Origin: Phorcus lineatus
Taxonomy: Eukaryota > Mollusca > Gastropoda > Trochida > Trochidae
DNA: 64,000 bases
Direction of reading: 5' to 3'
Assembly (NCBI GenBank): GCA_921293015.1
Contig: OV121084.1
Span: forward strand, 20,464,960-20,528,959
A model generated the notes under the pieces. The model was not told where the DNA came from, did no database searches, and saw nothing but the letters and a program-made list of their open reading frames with translations. Made by a program: the position numbers and the translations under genes. Positions 35,876 to 46,779 of this stretch are shown here, piece after piece; the first letter of the stretch is position 1, and each line of letters starts with the position of its first letter.

Positions 35876-36057
35876 CCTTCCTCTTTGTATATTGTCCTGA
35901 TGGCGCCATGGCAAGTGCGATATTTTATTTCACCTTCAACTGGCTGGGGACCTTGAATTCTGCTCTTGGCAACGTCATAAGGAATATTGATACATGAAGC
36001 CAAGATTCCAGCACAAAGTCCAATTGAAAATCTTCGCAGGAGATCATATTGTGCATC
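35876..36057 (-). CDS. SLC25A21: SLC25A21 exon (third carrier repeat), 182 bp
   Basis: Mitochondrial 2-oxodicarboxylate carrier, inner membrane; it exchanges 2-oxoadipate and 2-oxoglutarate in lysine and tryptophan catabolism. The minus-strand exon is framed by tttcag and GG|gtaagg and reads in phase 0: DAQYDLLRRFSIGLCAGIL, NIPYDVAKSRIQGPQPVEG, then YRTCHGAIRTIYKEEG. PYDVAKSR is the carrier signature PX[DE]XX[KR], and the string SRIQGPQPV.GEIKYRTC is characteristic of SLC25A21 orthologs. The exon ends in phase 2 within a Gly codon. No stop or shift was found. The next exon was not found within the window. Confidence 0.9.
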
Positions 36058-36964
36058 CTGAAATTATATCCAATACTAAATAAACATACAAAACCAAATT
36101 ATTATAATGATGTTTAAAGCCATGATTACAATTCAAATGTAATCATGAATAAAGCAATCATTCTAGAGAGAATGAGAGAATAGAAGTTATAAAAAAAATC
36201 ATATTCGAGCTACATACATTGGACAAAATTTATGAAGATGTATTCTTTTATGAAAACTTAATGACTCACACTTTTAGGTGAAAATTGTCATAATCAAATA
36301 ATTGAAAATGAATTCGTCCTACACATGCACCCCGTCTACCCTGAAACAGCAACTTGTGTTTCCATTGTTGCAGTCAAAAATACAATTTGGAGAAATTTGC
36401 CTTCAGTCTTAAAGCAACACTTCATGGTCTCTTGAATTCTGATTTACCAGTGAGGAACTATCGTCAACTCTATAATGTGAACATTGACTCTTCTGGAATA
36501 TGAATGTACACTCTTATGAATGAATGAATCTATTTCAACTTCCATTGTCAAACATTTACTCAACATACATATGAACTATACTTTGTTACACATGTAATGA
36601 TTTCTAGTCACACACATTACACATATTCCACCTGTCTGCGTGCTAAACGCCTTGCTGTTTCCAGTTTCTTCAGTGCTATCACAAATTCAAAAATGTTCAG
36701 ATTGTGTTTTCAAACAAATTTCTTGAATCTTAATGAAATACCTCCAAATGATTAGAGGGCAGAACTTTCAACAAAGTTTACTCTACCTTCAACAATTCAT
36801 TGCGAATACTAATACATGATAAGTACCTCAATCTTATTGGGTTAAGGTTGTTCACAAGTTTAACCCATCAGTAGCAGAAGGAGGAATACAAAGATCAATT
36901 ATAGTTCATAGCAGTTGACAGCAGTCACTAAATTCGTTTGCTGTATTGCGCAACAGATTGAAAC
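36058..36964. other. SLC25A21 intron, 5' of the piggyBac dimer
   Basis: AT-rich intronic sequence with no coding or repeat structure that I can support. Confidence 0.5.
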
Positions 36965-37439
36965 TTAACCCTCAAGCCGCGGTTTACGGAATGGTCCGGG
37001 ATGAAATTAAACTACGCCGCAGTTAGCCTTGGCGAACCCCGGAAGCCGGACTTATAATCTGACGCATTTACTAATTAACGCAATTGTACCATGTAGCGGA
37101 TCCCGGAAAAAAATTGCACGGCAGTCGTGTCGGTTGAACGCGTGTATTTTCGTTCCGGCTTTCGCTAAGCTGCCGATTTTTTCCCCGTTGTTGTTCTAAA
37201 AAATGGGGGTATATTTTCCGAAAGTTTTATAGATATTGGTTATGTTTATCGTACCGAAAATATGCATTACAAACGCTCAATTTTCCCCCACTACCCGCCG
37301 GGCTTGCTATAGCCCTGGGGCTTATTGCTCCCCTCGCGCACGAGCTTATCGAGCTGCGCACGTTATTGTTTGCTCAGGCGTGCGCACTCACAACAAAAGC
37401 ATACCTTGCTTTCGCACGCCCTATGATCTAAACCCTTGG

Positions 37440-38815
37440 GCGGATTTCAATACAGGTGGGATCATTTGAAAGAGGAGAAAATTGTCTTTAATTCGATATA
37501 AATTACGAATATGCGCTAAAGGAACTGAATATACAGCATGTGCCGTAAATGAGGTGATTTTCAGATATTTTTAGTTTTATACCTACTTTCACACATTATT
37601 TCTCATCATGTACTCAACGTATTTTGGAATTTTTTATATCATAAGAAAGAGAAAAAGATTGTCTTTCATTCCATGTAAAATTTGTATATGCGCAAATATT
37701 TATAAAGCCACAGCGAGCGACGCACGAAGAGCTAATTTTGCTCTTTTACCCTTGTGAACTGAGTAGCGATTTTGTGATATACTTTTCTTTAGTACTTCAT
37801 ATCTTTTTAACTGTTTGGTGCATTTGGATAACTGTTATATCACAATAAAGAAGAAAAAGTTGTCTTCACCTTTATATAAAATATGTTCACTCACATAACA
37901 AAAATATTGACACAGTAAGAGTCACAAATAGAGCAATTTTGGCACTTTATATCTCCGTAACCAAATGACGCATTCCCACAACTTTTATATCATTGTCAAG
38001 AGGAATACATTGCCTACATTATGATATATAATATGTATATGCGCTAAAAGAAATAGCGATACAGCAAGTGCCGCACAAAGGGCACTTTTGTCGCTTTTTT
38101 ATTATGTGATATGAAGCGCGATTTTCATGTACCTTTCTTTCGCACGCAATATCTTCTATACCGCTTGGCGCATTTTGATAAATTTTACATCTAAATAAAG
38201 AGGAAACAATGTTCTTCAATTCCATATATCGATGATTTATGCGCGTGAATAAATAAAAGCAAAACAAGTGCCGTAAAAAGGGCAATTTTCGCACTTCGTT
38301 CCGCCGTTAAGTGCCGCGAATAGGAAAACTTCGGCACTTTATATCTCCGTAACCAAATGACGCATTTCTACAACTTTTATATCATTGTCAAGAGGAATAC
38401 ATTGCCTACATTTTGATATATAATATGTATATGCGCTAAAAGAAATAGTGATACAGCAAGCGCCGCACTAAGGGCACTTTTGTCGTTTTTTATCATGTGA
38501 TATGAAGCGCGATTTTCATGTACCTTTCTTTCGCACGCAATATCTTCTATACCGTTTGGCGCATTTTGATAAATTTTACATCTAAATAAAGAGGAAACAA
38601 TGTTCTTCAATTCCATATATCGATCATACATGCGCACATAAAAAATAAAGGCACAAGAAGTGCCGCAAATTGGGCAAGTTTCGCATTTCGTATTTCTGTA
38701 ACCAAGTGGCGCGCTCAACAACGTTTGGTATCGACGTAAAGAGCAGAAAATTCTCTTCAATTTGATATACAATTTGTATATGCGCTCACAGAAATAAAGA
38801 CTCAACAAGCGCCGC
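37440..38815 (+). repeat. Left subterminal modules, piggyBac copy 1
   Basis: About seven diverged ~190-bp modules in one orientation. Each has 'cgca.tttatatct.c.taacc', 'gcgcattttgataa', 'aaagaggaaacaatg', 'tcttcaattccatatat', 'tatatgcgc' and 'aaagacacagcaagcgccgca' in that order. The 37945-38330 stretch is repeated closely at 38330-38690. Short minus-strand frames within them are a by-product of the repeats. Confidence 0.8.
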
Positions 38816-38984
38816 TAAAATGTTATAAATAAATGTAATAAGTTAAAAAAATTATGAAGGAAACCCTGTTTCTTTAGTGTTCAATTGTAGAGTTTTATAA
38901 ACCATGAAAGTTGAAGGGAAAAAAACTTTTGGATTTACATTCATAGCGTTATTGATGTCTTTTTTGAGTTAGGGGATTTTTGCG

Positions 38985-39245
38985 CCGGGCACCGCCATCA
39001 GTTCATGGGAAAATTGTCCAATGAAAATGTTGTGGTTGAGACACAGTATGTCGGGGATGCCGTCGGGAACCGCCATCAGGTCAGGGCAAAGTTGTCCAAC
39101 GAAAATGTTTGTGGTTGAGACACAATATGTCGGGGATCTTTCGCCGGGCACCGCCATCAGGTCATGAGAAAATGTGTCCAACGAAAATGTTCGTGTTCGA
39201 GAAAAAAAATTTCAGCGGACTTTCGTCGGGCACCGCCAGCAGGTA
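38985..39245 (+). repeat. ~90-bp tandem repeats in piggyBac copy 1
   Basis: Four diverged units each containing GCCGGGCACCGCCATCAG, 'gtccaa.gaaaatgtt' and 'gttgagacaca.tatgtcgggga'. The last unit ends in CAGCAG|gtatgt, which could be a splice donor. Confidence 0.75.
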
Positions 39246-39993
39246 TGTGTTTTTTTCTGCCAAATTTTTGTTGGTCGAGGAAACTCATTTTTGAAAAAAA
39301 AGTTTGGTAGCATTCCGATGTGTTAAATAATTTGCTATATATGTCGGGATGGCATGAGTTCCTTCCAGTGAACTAAAGACAAGGGGCCGGGTGCTCGTTG
39401 ACTACGGCCGTCCCGACGGATAGGCCCGTGGAACCTATCATTCTCGGAAGAGAAGTCAAAAGTTGAAAAACTTTTGTAATCCACAACTGACAATCAGAAC
39501 TTTCCTGACGTAGAAGGCAGTTGTTCGCGACTCGCCGGCTCGTTGCATAGGAGTCAGAAGGCGGCATCAGGGTTGATAATGTTGATACAACGTCGGCGGC
39601 CGTCGGTGCCATCGGCACCTTCGGCGGGATTGTGAAAAGTCGTCCAAAAGTTAGAAAGTGTCCGGCGACATTAGAACTTGTTCGGCTGGATTGTGAAAAG
39701 TTGTCCGAAAGTTAGAAATTGTCCAGCAATGTTAGAATTTGTCCTGATTTTGACTTTTGCAACAAAATGAAAGAAAATGTCCGGCATTCGCCAGGACAGT
39801 TAGAAAATGTCCGGAATTCCGTCATTATTGATGGCCGCTGGCGCCATCGGCGCGCAACGGTATATTTGTTTACAAAACTCACAAAATGGGGCAATTGAAT
39901 GTCCATGAAGCTCACATTGAATTTTTCTGTATAGGTTATCAGGATTTGATAGAATATCTTGCACATTTCTAAATTCTTTTCAATCAATTACAG
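39243..39993 (+). other. Probable intron in the 5' UTR of the transposase
   Basis: Bounded by AG|gtatgt and a pyrimidine-rich tract ending in ttacag at 39993. Removing it would join the repeat region to a 13-base leader before ATG 40007. The predicted intron includes the stretch with several GTCCGG-type phrases (39640-39810). Supported only by splice consensus; no transcript data. Confidence 0.45.
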
Positions 39994-40006
39994 ATTGATG
40001 TGAAAG

Positions 40007-41968
40007 ATGCCTAAGGCCAGGCGACCGAGGACTAGGAGTTGGGAAGGGCCGTCAACGTCAAGCGACGACGACTTCATCAACGAGGTCCATGCTGATGAAG
40101 CTTCTGACATGGAGTCTACTGATGAGAGTGATAGTGAAAGTGACAGTGATAGTGATATGGAAATAAGAAACATTGCAAAAGACATATTAGCTGCTACTGG
40201 TGGGGCTGGTACATCCACAGAGGAAGAGTTCAGTGGCTTTGATGAGCAATATAATGAAATGGACACACATTTTGATGACCCTGAGAACTTTATGGAACGC
40301 TGGACAGAGGGGCCGAGGCCACGTGGACGTGTTGATCTGCATTTTACTGGCGCAACGGGATTAGGACGGTTTATAGAATTGCCTGATAATCCGCATCCTA
40401 TAGATTTTTTGGGGTTATTCCTGCATGAAGATGATTATGGATCGTTGGCAGCAGAAACCAACAGGTACTTCCACCAGCAAGTCGATGATAAGGTTCTGAA
40501 ACCATGTTCACGGTTGAGGCAGTGGTATGATACGAATGCTGAAGAAATGAAAGTATTCGTTGCAATGACTATAGCGATGTCTCTAGTTGTACAGAGGAAT
40601 TTTTCTGAGTATTGGTCAACAAGTGATGTGACGTCCACGCCTTTCTTTGCCAAATGTATGCCTCGCGATAGGTTCTGGTTATTACTAACGTACCTACATT
40701 TGAATGATAACAACCAAATGCCGGGACGAAACACATCTCATTTTTCACCTATCAATAAACTTGGCTATTTGTACCAGAGAATCGTACATCGTTTTTCTAG
40801 AGTTTACAAGCCGCACCAAAACATTTGCGTCGATGAAGGGTTGGTGCCTTGGAAAGGCAATCTCAGTTTCAAAGTATACAATCCCGACAAGCCGAAGAAG
40901 TATGGGATAAAGGCCTACATGTTGTGTGACTCAACAAATGGTTATGTTTGCAAGTTCCAACTCTACACTGGAAAAACTAATGAAACTGTCTCTGCTGGTG
41001 GAAAAACGTTCGATCTGGTGATTGATTTGGTGAAGGATTATGCTGGGAAAGGATATCATGTGTTCATGGATAATTTCTATTCCTCTGTGGCATTGTATAT
41101 AAACTTGTGGGAAATGGGCACTGGTGCGACGGGAACGTTGAGAGGAAATCGCAAAGGCATTCCAGACAAAGTAAAGAAGGCACAGAAGAAACAGAAGAAA
41201 GGGGATATGATAGTCTATCACAACCAAGACCTACTCGTTTTGCGGTATGAAGACAGGAAGTCAGTGTTGCTCATGTCAACCGTAGAAGACAATGAAATTG
41301 TAGAGACAGGCAAGAAGAACCGAATGACTGGGGAAGCCATTGCAAAACCACGTATCGTGCATGAATATAACAAGTACATGGGCGGTGTGGATCGGGCTGA
41401 CCAGATGCTGTCGTACACCCCGTTCAAAATAAAAACTCTCAAATGGTGGAAGCGTGTGTGGTTTCACGTGTTGAACGTTGCCATGTTGAACGCCTACATT
41501 CTTTACAAAGAATTCTCTAAGGATAAAACCTTGAAAACAAGCCGTCAATTCAGAAAAGACTTGGTACAGCACATGATAACCTTCGCCGACACAGAAAAGG
41601 TGCCATCCCTGCGCAGACGTCCCCGTGGTCGACCAAGCACGAGCGACGATAGTGTATTACGTCTTCATGGTCGTCACTTTCCATCAAAGATTGAGCCTGT
41701 TGGAAAAAAGAAGAATCTCTCACGCACGTGTGTTGTTTGCTCCAAAGCGAGAAGAGAACTACTTCGAAGGGATGTGGAAGAAACAAATCAGCCAGTTCGA
41801 AAGAAGAAAAGGGTAGGCAGAGAATCTTCTTACGAATGTAGCGACTGTAATGTGGCTCTATGTGCAACCCCATGTTTCAGAATTTATCACACGTCACAAG
41901 ATTGCACTAAAGCTTATATCAGTTTGATGTCAGAGAAGGAAAATGAGGGGGATAATCAAGAAGATTGA
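40007..41968 (+). CDS. piggyBac transposase, intact, copy 1
   Basis: 653-residue DDD transposase, nuclear, cutting and pasting at TTAA. Order: acidic Ser/Asp-rich N-terminus (residues 34-51); the DDE_Tnp_1_7 core (about 130-510) with Asp276 (CVDEGLVPWKG), Asp355 (VFMDNFYSS) and Asp462 (GGVDRADQM); a basic stretch (535-542, 598-603); and a C-terminal Cys-rich domain (C575, C578, C611, C614, C619, C623, H628, C633). Length and all catalytic residues are normal. ATG 40007 is chosen because a splice-acceptor-like ttacag precedes it by 13 bases; an ATGTGA start-stop pair lies at 39998. AATAAA follows near 42088. It could be active. Confidence 0.93.
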   Translation: MPKARRPRTRSWEGPSTSSDDDFINEVHADEASDMESTDESDSESDSDSDMEIRNIAKDILAATGGAGTSTEEEFSGFDEQYNEMDTHFDDPENFMERWTEGPRPRGRVDLHFTGATGLGRFIELPDNPHPIDFLGLFLHEDDYGSLAAETNRYFHQQVDDKVLKPCSRLRQWYDTNAEEMKVFVAMTIAMSLVVQRNFSEYWSTSDVTSTPFFAKCMPRDRFWLLLTYLHLNDNNQMPGRNTSHFSPINKLGYLYQRIVHRFSRVYKPHQNICVDEGLVPWKGNLSFKVYNPDKPKKYGIKAYMLCDSTNGYVCKFQLYTGKTNETVSAGGKTFDLVIDLVKDYAGKGYHVFMDNFYSSVALYINLWEMGTGATGTLRGNRKGIPDKVKKAQKKQKKGDMIVYHNQDLLVLRYEDRKSVLLMSTVEDNEIVETGKKNRMTGEAIAKPRIVHEYNKYMGGVDRADQMLSYTPFKIKTLKWWKRVWFHVLNVAMLNAYILYKEFSKDKTLKTSRQFRKDLVQHMITFADTEKVPSLRRRPRGRPSTSDDSVLRLHGRHFPSKIEPVGKKKNLSRTCVVCSKARRELLRRDVEETNQPVRKKKRVGRESSYECSDCNVALCATPCFRIYHTSQDCTKAYISLMSEKENEGDNQED

Positions 41969-42179
41969 AGAAAGAAGAAAGAAGCAGAAGTGTGGATGAG
42001 TGTTACTCTCCTGATCCAGTTGGTTTTCACATCAAAAAGGTGAAAAAGTGTTAATAGAAAATACTTTATTGTAAAAAACTCATTATAAATAAAAAATAAT
42101 CTTTTTTTTATTGCGTAAAAGAGACAGAGAAAGTCAATGTGAGCTGTCACGGGACATTCAATATGAGCCGCATCACAAA

Positions 42180-43460
42180 CCTCCCCCGATCTTTCGCAAT
42201 TTATATCTTCTGAATCGGGCGGCCGAACTTCATGGTTTTTATATCATCATAAAGAGAAAAGAACTGGCTTTGATATAATATGACAATTGCATGTGCGCAT
42301 GAAATAATAAAGAAGCGGCGAATGATGCGATAATTGTCGCAATGATAAAAATAAATTCACAAATGTCTGAGGGTACCCCTCTTTCTCGTTTCATATCTCC
42401 CGAACTATTTGGTATTTTTTAAAATTTTTTCCAGCTTTATCAAGACAAAAGAATTATCTTTAATTCCATGTATAATTTGCATATGCGCAGTAACTGATGA
42501 AGATGCTGCGAGTGATGCGACAAATGTCGCAAATAGGACGATTATCGAAATCTGTTTTCAAATAAATGAGAGTACCCTCCTTTCGCGGTCCATATCTCCT
42601 AAACTGTTTGGTTTATTTTCATAATTTTTTCAGCTTTATCAAGACAAAAGAATTATCTTTAATTCCATGTATAATTTGCATATGCGCAGTAACTGATGAA
42701 GATGCTGCGAGTGATGCGACAAGTGTCGCAAATAGGACGATTATCAAAATCTGTTTTCAAATAGTTGAGAGTACCCTTCTTTCGCGGTGTATATCTCTAA
42801 AACCAATCGGCGCTTTTTCATTATTTTTACACTATCGTAAAGAGGAATGATTTATCTTTAATTCCATGTATAATTTGTATGTGCGCATGAAAAAATAACG
42901 ATGCGGTGCACGTAAAGAATTCCTGTTTCATAATGCTGGAGTGTTTGCGCGAATGCTCGCCCGCGCGTGACTTCACCCGCCGAGAGAATCGGTAATGCGG
43001 GAGCCAAGGCTGTTGCCTAGAAGTCTGTGGCACTCGCATGCTGGTGCCCCGGGGCATAACGGTACTAATTAGCGCGCCGGTGCCAGAGGGCCCCGGGGGA
43101 TTTAGTTTTAGCTAAAAATGCCGTAGGGTCGGAACGTTGTCGGGGTACCCCCAGCCATCTTTCGCAACGTATATCTTTTGAACCGTAAGACATATTCTAA
43201 TAATTTTTTCGTCATTGTAAAGAGGAATAAATTGCCTATAATTCCATATATAATACATGTATGCGCGCTCAGTATTATGGATTTTATTTAACTTGAAATA
43301 AAGACAGTCTTTAAAAACCTGTAGAAATCTAACTAGAGATCGTATCGTAATTATTTTCATACCATCGTAAAAAGGAATAATGTATCTTCAATTCCATATA
43401 AGAATTTTAGTTGCGCGATAATATTTCAGGATTTTATTCAACTCGAAATGAAGACAATCT
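42180..43460 (+). repeat. Right subterminal modules, piggyBac copy 1
   Basis: The same module family and orientation as on the left: starts near 42190, 42385, 42585, 42780, 43155 and about 43340. The units at 42405 and 42630 are close to identical (about 200 bp apart). A GC-rich stretch (42940-43100, with GGTGCCCCGGGGC) interrupts the array. Confidence 0.8.
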
Positions 43461-44212
43461 TTAGATTATAATAGAAATCGTTCTAGGAGGTATAAAAAAT
43501 TCATTCAAAGTGTCGGATAAGGAGTGTTCATTTTTACACGGGATTCGCCAACTGACTTTGTATAAAACAATTTATTCCGTCCGTACTTCGCGGTATAAAA
43601 ACATCATATACTGTAAAAACGGTCGCGTCTCGCGGCGCTAGAAAATTCAGCCACAGGGGCTAATTAGGCTTTAACGGTAGCGAGGCGAGTGCTGGAAAAT
43701 TCAGCCACGGGGGCAAAACTGGTCAAAATAATATTCAGCAACCCTCAAGCCGCGGTTTACGGAATGGTCCGGGATGAAATTAAACTACGCCGCAGTTAGC
43801 CTTGGCGAACCCCGGAAGCCGGACTTATAATCTGACGCATTTACTAATTAACGCAATTGTACCATGTAGCGGATCCCGGAAAAAAATTGCACGGCAGTCG
43901 TGTCGGTTGAACGCGTGTATTTTCGTTCCGGCTTTCGCTAAGCTGCCGATTTTTTCCCCGTTGTTGTTCTAAAAAATGGGGGTATATTTTCCGAAAGTTT
44001 TATAGATATTGGTTATGTTTATCGTACCGAAAATATGCATTACAAACGCTCAATTTTCCCCCACTACCCGCCGGGCTTGCTATAGCCCTGGGGCTTATTG
44101 CTCCCCTCGCGCACGAGCTTATCGAGCTGCGCACGTTATTGTTTGCTCAGGCGTGCGCACTCACAACAAAAGCATACCTTGCTTTCGCACGCCCTATGAT
44201 CTAAACCCTTGG

Positions 44213-45588
44213 GCGGATTTCAATACAGGTGGGATCATTTGAAAGAGGAGAAAATTGTCTTTAATTCGATATAAATTACGAATATGCGCTAAAGGAACTG
44301 AATATACAGCATGTGCCGTAAATGAGGTGATTTTCAGATATTTTTAGTTTTATACCTACTTTCACACATTATTTCTCATCATGTACTCAACGTATTTTGG
44401 AATTTTTTATATCATAAGAAAGAGAAAAAGATTGTCTTTCATTCCATGTAAAATTTGTATATGCGCAAATATTTATAAAGCCACAGCGAGCGACGCACGA
44501 AGAGCTAATTTTGCTCTTTTACCCTTGTGAACTGAGTAGCGATTTTGTGATATACTTTTCTTTAGTACTTCATATCTTTTTAACTGTTTGGTGCATTTGG
44601 ATAACTGTTATATCACAATAAAGAAGAAAAAGTTGTCTTCACCTTTATATAAAATATGTTCACTCACATAACAAAAATATTGACACAGTAAGAGTCACAA
44701 ATAGAGCAATTTTGGCACTTTATATCTCCGTAACCAAATGACGCATTCCCACAACTTTTATATCATTGTCAAGAGGAATACATTGCCTACATTATGATAT
44801 ATAATATGTATATGCGCTAAAAGAAATAGCGATACAGCAAGTGCCGCACAAAGGGCACTTTTGTCGCTTTTTTATTATGTGATATGAAGCGCGATTTTCA
44901 TGTACCTTTCTTTCGCACGCAATATCTTCTATACCGCTTGGCGCATTTTGATAAATTTTACATCTAAATAAAGAGGAAACAATGTTCTTCAATTCCATAT
45001 ATCGATGATTTATGCGCGTGAATAAATAAAAGCAAAACAAGTGCCGTAAAAAGGGCAATTTTCGCACTTCGTTCCGCCGTTAAGTGCCGCGAATAGGAAA
45101 ACTTCGGCACTTTATATCTCCGTAACCAAATGACGCATTTCTACAACTTTTATATCATTGTCAAGAGGAATACATTGCCTACATTTTGATATATAATATG
45201 TATATGCGCTAAAAGAAATAGTGATACAGCAAGCGCCGCACTAAGGGCACTTTTGTCGTTTTTTATCATGTGATATGAAGCGCGATTTTCATGTACCTTT
45301 CTTTCGCACGCAATATCTTCTATACCGTTTGGCGCATTTTGATAAATTTTACATCTAAATAAAGAGGAAACAATGTTCTTCAATTCCATATATCGATCAT
45401 ACATGCGCACATAAAAAATAAAGGCACAAGAAGTGCCGCAAATTGGGCAAGTTTCGCATTTCGTATTTCTGTAACCAAGTGGCGCGCTCAACAACGTTTG
45501 GTATCGACGTAAAGAGCAGAAAATTCTCTTCAATTTGATATACAATTTGTATATGCGCTCACAGAAATAAAGACTCAACAAGCGCCGC
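44213..45588 (+). repeat. Left subterminal modules, piggyBac copy 2
   Basis: Repeat of 37440-38815 at an offset of 6773, the same module order and spacing. Confidence 0.8.
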
Positions 45589-46779
45589 TAAAATGTTATA
45601 AATAAATGTAATAAGTTAAAAAAATTATGAAGGAAACCCTGTTTCTTTAGTGTTCAATTGTAGAGTTTTATAAACCATGAAAGTTGAAGGGAAAAAAACT
45701 TTTGGATTTACATTCATAGCGTTATTGATGTCTTTTTTGAGTTAGGGGATTTTTGCGCCGGGCACCGCCATCAGTTCATGGGAAAATTGTCCAATGAAAA
45801 TGTTGTGGTTGAGACACAGTATGTCGGGGATGCCGTCGGGAACCGCCATCAGGTCAGGGCAAAGTTGTCCAACGAAAATGTTTGTGGTTGAGACACAATA
45901 TGTCGGGGATCTTTCGCCGGGCACCGCCATCAGGTCATGAGAAAATGTGTCCAACGAAAATGTTCGTGTTCGAGAAAAAAAATTTCAGCGGACTTTCGTC
46001 GGGCACCGCCAGCAGGTATGTGTTTTTTTCTGCCAAATTTTTGTTGGTCGAGGAAACTCATTTTTGAAAAAAAAGTTTGGTAGCATTCCGATGTGTTAAA
46101 TAATTTGCTATATATGTCGGGATGGCATGAGTTCCTTCCAGTGAACTAAAGACAAGGGGCCGGGTGCTCGTTGACTACGGCCGTCCCGACGGATAGGCCC
46201 GTGGAACCTATCATTCTCGGAAGAGAAGTCAAAAGTTGAAAAACTTTTGTAATCCACAACTGACAATCAGAACTTTCCTGACGTAGAAGGCAGTTGTTCG
46301 CGACTCGCCGGCTCGTTGCATAGGAGTCAGAAGGCGGCATCAGGGTTGATAATGTTGATACAACGTCGGCGGCCGTCGGTGCCATCGGCACCTTCGGCGG
46401 GATTGTGAAAAGTCGTCCAAAAGTTAGAAAGTGTCCGGCGACATTAGAACTTGTTCGGCTGGATTGTGAAAAGTTGTCCGAAAGTTAGAAATTGTCCAGC
46501 AATGTTAGAATTTGTCCTGATTTTGACTTTTGCAACAAAATGAAAGAAAATGTCCGGCATTCGCCAGGACAGTTAGAAAATGTCCGGAATTCCGTCATTA
46601 TTGATGGCCGCTGGCGCCATCGGCGCGCAACGGTATATTTGTTTACAAAACTCACAAAATGGGGCAATTGAATGTCCATGAAGCTCACATTGAATTTTTC
46701 TGTATAGGTTATCAGGATTTGATAGAATATCTTGCACATTTCTAAATTCTTTTCAATCAATTACAGATTGATGTGAAAG

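Larger units (their letters stand above)
36969..43741 (+). mobile_element. piggyBac element, copy 1 (3' terminal repeat missing)
   Basis: 6773 bp: 5' terminal repeat CCCTCAAG, left subterminal modules (37440-38815), ~90-bp repeats (38985-39245), probable 5'-UTR intron, transposase (40007-41968), right modules (42180-43460), and a 3' end that stops at ATTCAGCAA, 8 bp short of the end of copy 2. It is more than twice the usual size of a piggyBac element because of the flanking repeats. Confidence 0.88.

Noticed and set aside
38019-38808. Minus-strand frames of 91 and 143 codons with CPLCGTC-like Cys pairs
   Set aside because: They run through the repeated noncoding modules of the piggyBac element and repeat with them; no independent coding evidence.
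42940-43100. GC-rich stretch as a CpG-island promoter
   Set aside because: It lies inside the right arm of the piggyBac, is repeated with it (49713-49873), and has no gene after it.
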